Source: Cymbidium sinense (lineage: Eukaryota > Streptophyta > Magnoliopsida > Asparagales > Orchidaceae). Taken from it: a stretch of 64,000 nucleotides of DNA. The stretch is taken from NCBI GenBank assembly GCA_021442155.1, contig CM038222.1:60176266-60240265 (forward strand), given 5' to 3'. Below are positions 62,065-64,000 of the stretch, piece after piece; positions within the stretch are counted from its first letter, which is position 1, and each line of letters begins with the position of its first letter. The notes beneath the pieces are model-generated. The model had not been told where the DNA came from and did not search any database. It worked only from the letters and a program-made list of their open reading frames with translations. The position numbers and the translations under genes are program-made.

Positions 62065-64000
62065 TACAACAACAACAACAACAACAACAAGCCTTAATCC
62101 CACTAGGTGGGGTCGGCTACATGAATCCTTCGTCTCCATTGTGTCCTATTATGTGTCAAATTCTCATTTAATTCGAGTATACTAAGATCATTTTTTATAC
62201 ATCTTAACCAAGTCTTTTAGTCTACCTCTACCTTTCTTAACATAAGGAAAATCTAATGCATCTACTCTCCTAATCGGGTCATCTGACTACCGACGCTTTA
62301 TGTGGCCAAACCATCTAAGACGACTCTCCATAATCTTATCTATCACCTGAGCTACTCCAACTTTTTCCCAACATACTCATTTTGTATTTCTATCTCTAAG
62401 GGTAAAGCCACTCATCCACTGAAAGCATCCTCATCTCGTAACACTTAACTTACTTATGTTTCTTTTATTGGCCAACATTCTAATTCATAAGTCATGCGTG
62501 TCTTACCACCATCTTATAAAATTTTCCCTTAAGTTTAAGTGGAACTTTTCTATCACATAATAGGCCGATGCATTCCTCCACTTCAACCATCCAACTTGAA
62601 TTTACTAATAATATTCCATCTATTTCACCATCATTTGAATAATAGAGCCTAAATATCAATCGCTCACTCTTATTAATGACTTGATCACCTAAAGTCACAA
62701 CACTACCACTAAAATTTCTACAACTAAAATTACACTCCATATATTCAGTTTAGATGCTTAAATGAAAACCTTTAGACTCTAAAGTTGACCTCCATAATTC
62801 AAGTTTCTTGGACTCCCTCTCACTTATCAACAAGAAGAATGTCATCGAAAAAAAGCATACAGGTACATCTTCTTGTAAATGCCTCGTAAGAACATCCATA
62901 ACTAAAGTAAAAAGATAAGGGCTTAATGTTGATCCTTGATGTAATCCAACCAAATAGGAAAATAGTTTGTCAATCCTCCTTGTGTTTGGACACAAGTGAC
63001 TCAATATATATAATGACTTGAATATAACCAATATTAACTTCTTTTGTTCTAGAACTCTCCAAAGAACATCTCTTGAGACTTTATCATAAGCTTTCTCTAA
63101 ATCAATAAATATCATATGTAGATCCTTTATTTTCTATGCTTCTCCATCAAACCTCTTAACAAATGTATAGCATCCATAGTAGATCTACCCGGCATGAAAC
63201 CAAAGCGATTGAGAAACTTCTGTATCACATCGTAATCTATGCTCAATTACTCTCTCCCATAATTTTAATGTATGGCACATTAACTTAATTCCTCTATAAT
63301 TTGCACAATCTTGTGCATCACCTTTATTCTTAAATATAGGAACCAACAAACTCTTTCTCCACTCATCTGGCATCTTTTTAGTCTTTAAAATAACATTAAA
63401 AAGATTTGTAAGCCAAGAAATTCCTTGATCTCCTAAACATTTCCACTTCTATTGGAATATTATCCGGTCCTTTCCACATTTCATTTTCTTTAAAGCTTCA
63501 CTAACTTCGATTTACTAATCTGACGATAAAATGAAATTCTCTATTTTTTTGTTTAGGTATTAAGGTTGCTAAAATCAATCGTACTTCGGATCCTTCATTG
63601 AAAAGTTTATTAAAATACCTCATCCACCTATTTTCAATATCTTTTCTAAGAAAAGCACTTTATTATTTTCATCCTTATACTCACTGAACTATGTCTTTAC
63701 TTCTCCTATCTCTTTGGTTTAACTTATACTTATCATCTTTCACCTTCTTTGGTATCTAATCTATTGTATAAATCACTAAAGCTAAATTTTTTGCATCATA
63801 TATTACTTTCTTAGAATCTCTGGTATTTTATATCTTTCCCATTCTCGAAGTTTTACATCTAAAGTTTTATAACAATCTTCTTATTTCTTATCTTTTCTCA
63901 CTCGACACCACCAACTATTCTTATTAAAAGAAGCTTTTCCTTTTGATTCGCACATTTTAGCAACTTGTTTAATAGCACTTGATACTTTTCCCACATAACG
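62065..64000 (-). mobile_element. RTE-clade LINE, 3' 1.9 kb, running off the window
   Basis: Minus strand. The 3' end is (ttg)8-like at 62065-62089, preceded by the typical plant RTE sequence ccgaccccacctagtgggat. Upstream is a degraded reverse transcriptase. RTE elements move by target-primed reverse transcription and usually end in short simple repeats, as here. The 5' end is beyond position 64000. Confidence 0.9.
62492..63373 (-). pseudogene. LINE reverse transcriptase remnant
   Basis: In element order: PDEWRKSLLVPIFKNKGDAQ, CANYRGIKLMCHTLKLWERV (63373-63185); [18 protein letters not shown] (63115 onward), the palm motif [21 protein letters not shown] (about 62965-62900), motif B; the motif C site, normally FADD, reads LFFDD in a shifted frame near 62850; then [14 protein letters not shown]; and the C-terminal MECNFSCRNFSG...VEECIGLLCDRKVPLKLKGK (62740-62492). 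Frameshifts lie between motifs A and B and at motif C. The text is close to plant RTE reverse transcriptases. It continues upstream of 63373 with broken text to the window end. Confidence 0.88.

Overview
This window is AT-rich nuclear DNA of a flowering plant. The evidence is TE content (a Tat-lineage Ty3/gypsy element, RTE-clade LINEs ending in (TTG)n, hAT-like debris) and two plant gene-family remnants (GlcAT14/GT14 and mTERF). A monocot is plausible, but the sequence does not settle the species. I find no intact protein-coding host gene, tRNA, rRNA or CRISPR. It reads as pericentromeric or other transposon-dense intergenic DNA.

The scaffold is a long AT-rich segment present several times in direct orientation. 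I call its parts block a (about 1-2830; also 17400-18390, 20160-21500 and 30518-33385), block b (6561-9235; also 36682-37884 continued at 47591-49690, 55150-59030 and in part 21510-21850) and block c/d (a GlcAT14 pseudogene plus AT-rich tail, 9236-11395 and 22190-24026; the tail alone at 54098-55150). Copies I and III share the same truncated LTR element at the same place, so that insertion is older than the duplication.

Younger insertions sit in this scaffold. (1) 11396-17048 is a complete non-autonomous LTR retrotransposon with 5-bp target duplications and no pol. Its interior is two satellite families (86 bp and 90 bp) and a CCG/ACC-triplet-rich stretch. The copy at 54741 is its empty site. 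(2) 37885-47590 is a 9.7-kb decayed Tat-type element with gag, protease, RT, RNase H and integrase remnants, the same 86-bp satellite after integrase, an antisense ORF (putative gypsy-type transposon/Transposase_28-like) and a 62-70 bp minisatellite. Its empty site is at about 7802 in copy I. (3) Several related LTRs are solo or truncated (5427-6560, 24027-25249, 25534-26536, 35430-36681, 49693-50714). (4) hAT-like non-autonomous insertions lie at 56372-56928 and 59948-61507, and an element end lies near 54097. (5) RTE LINEs lie at 59799-61780 (interrupted) and 62065-64000 (running off the window).

The main theme is a pair of related LTR-retrotransposon types, one coding and one non-coding. 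They share LTR layout, polypurine-tract region and an internal satellite. The satellites therefore appear in four separate places and in both orientations because the elements carry them. Short indels (2-10 bp) are abundant in all GC-rich repeats and destroy nearly every reading frame.
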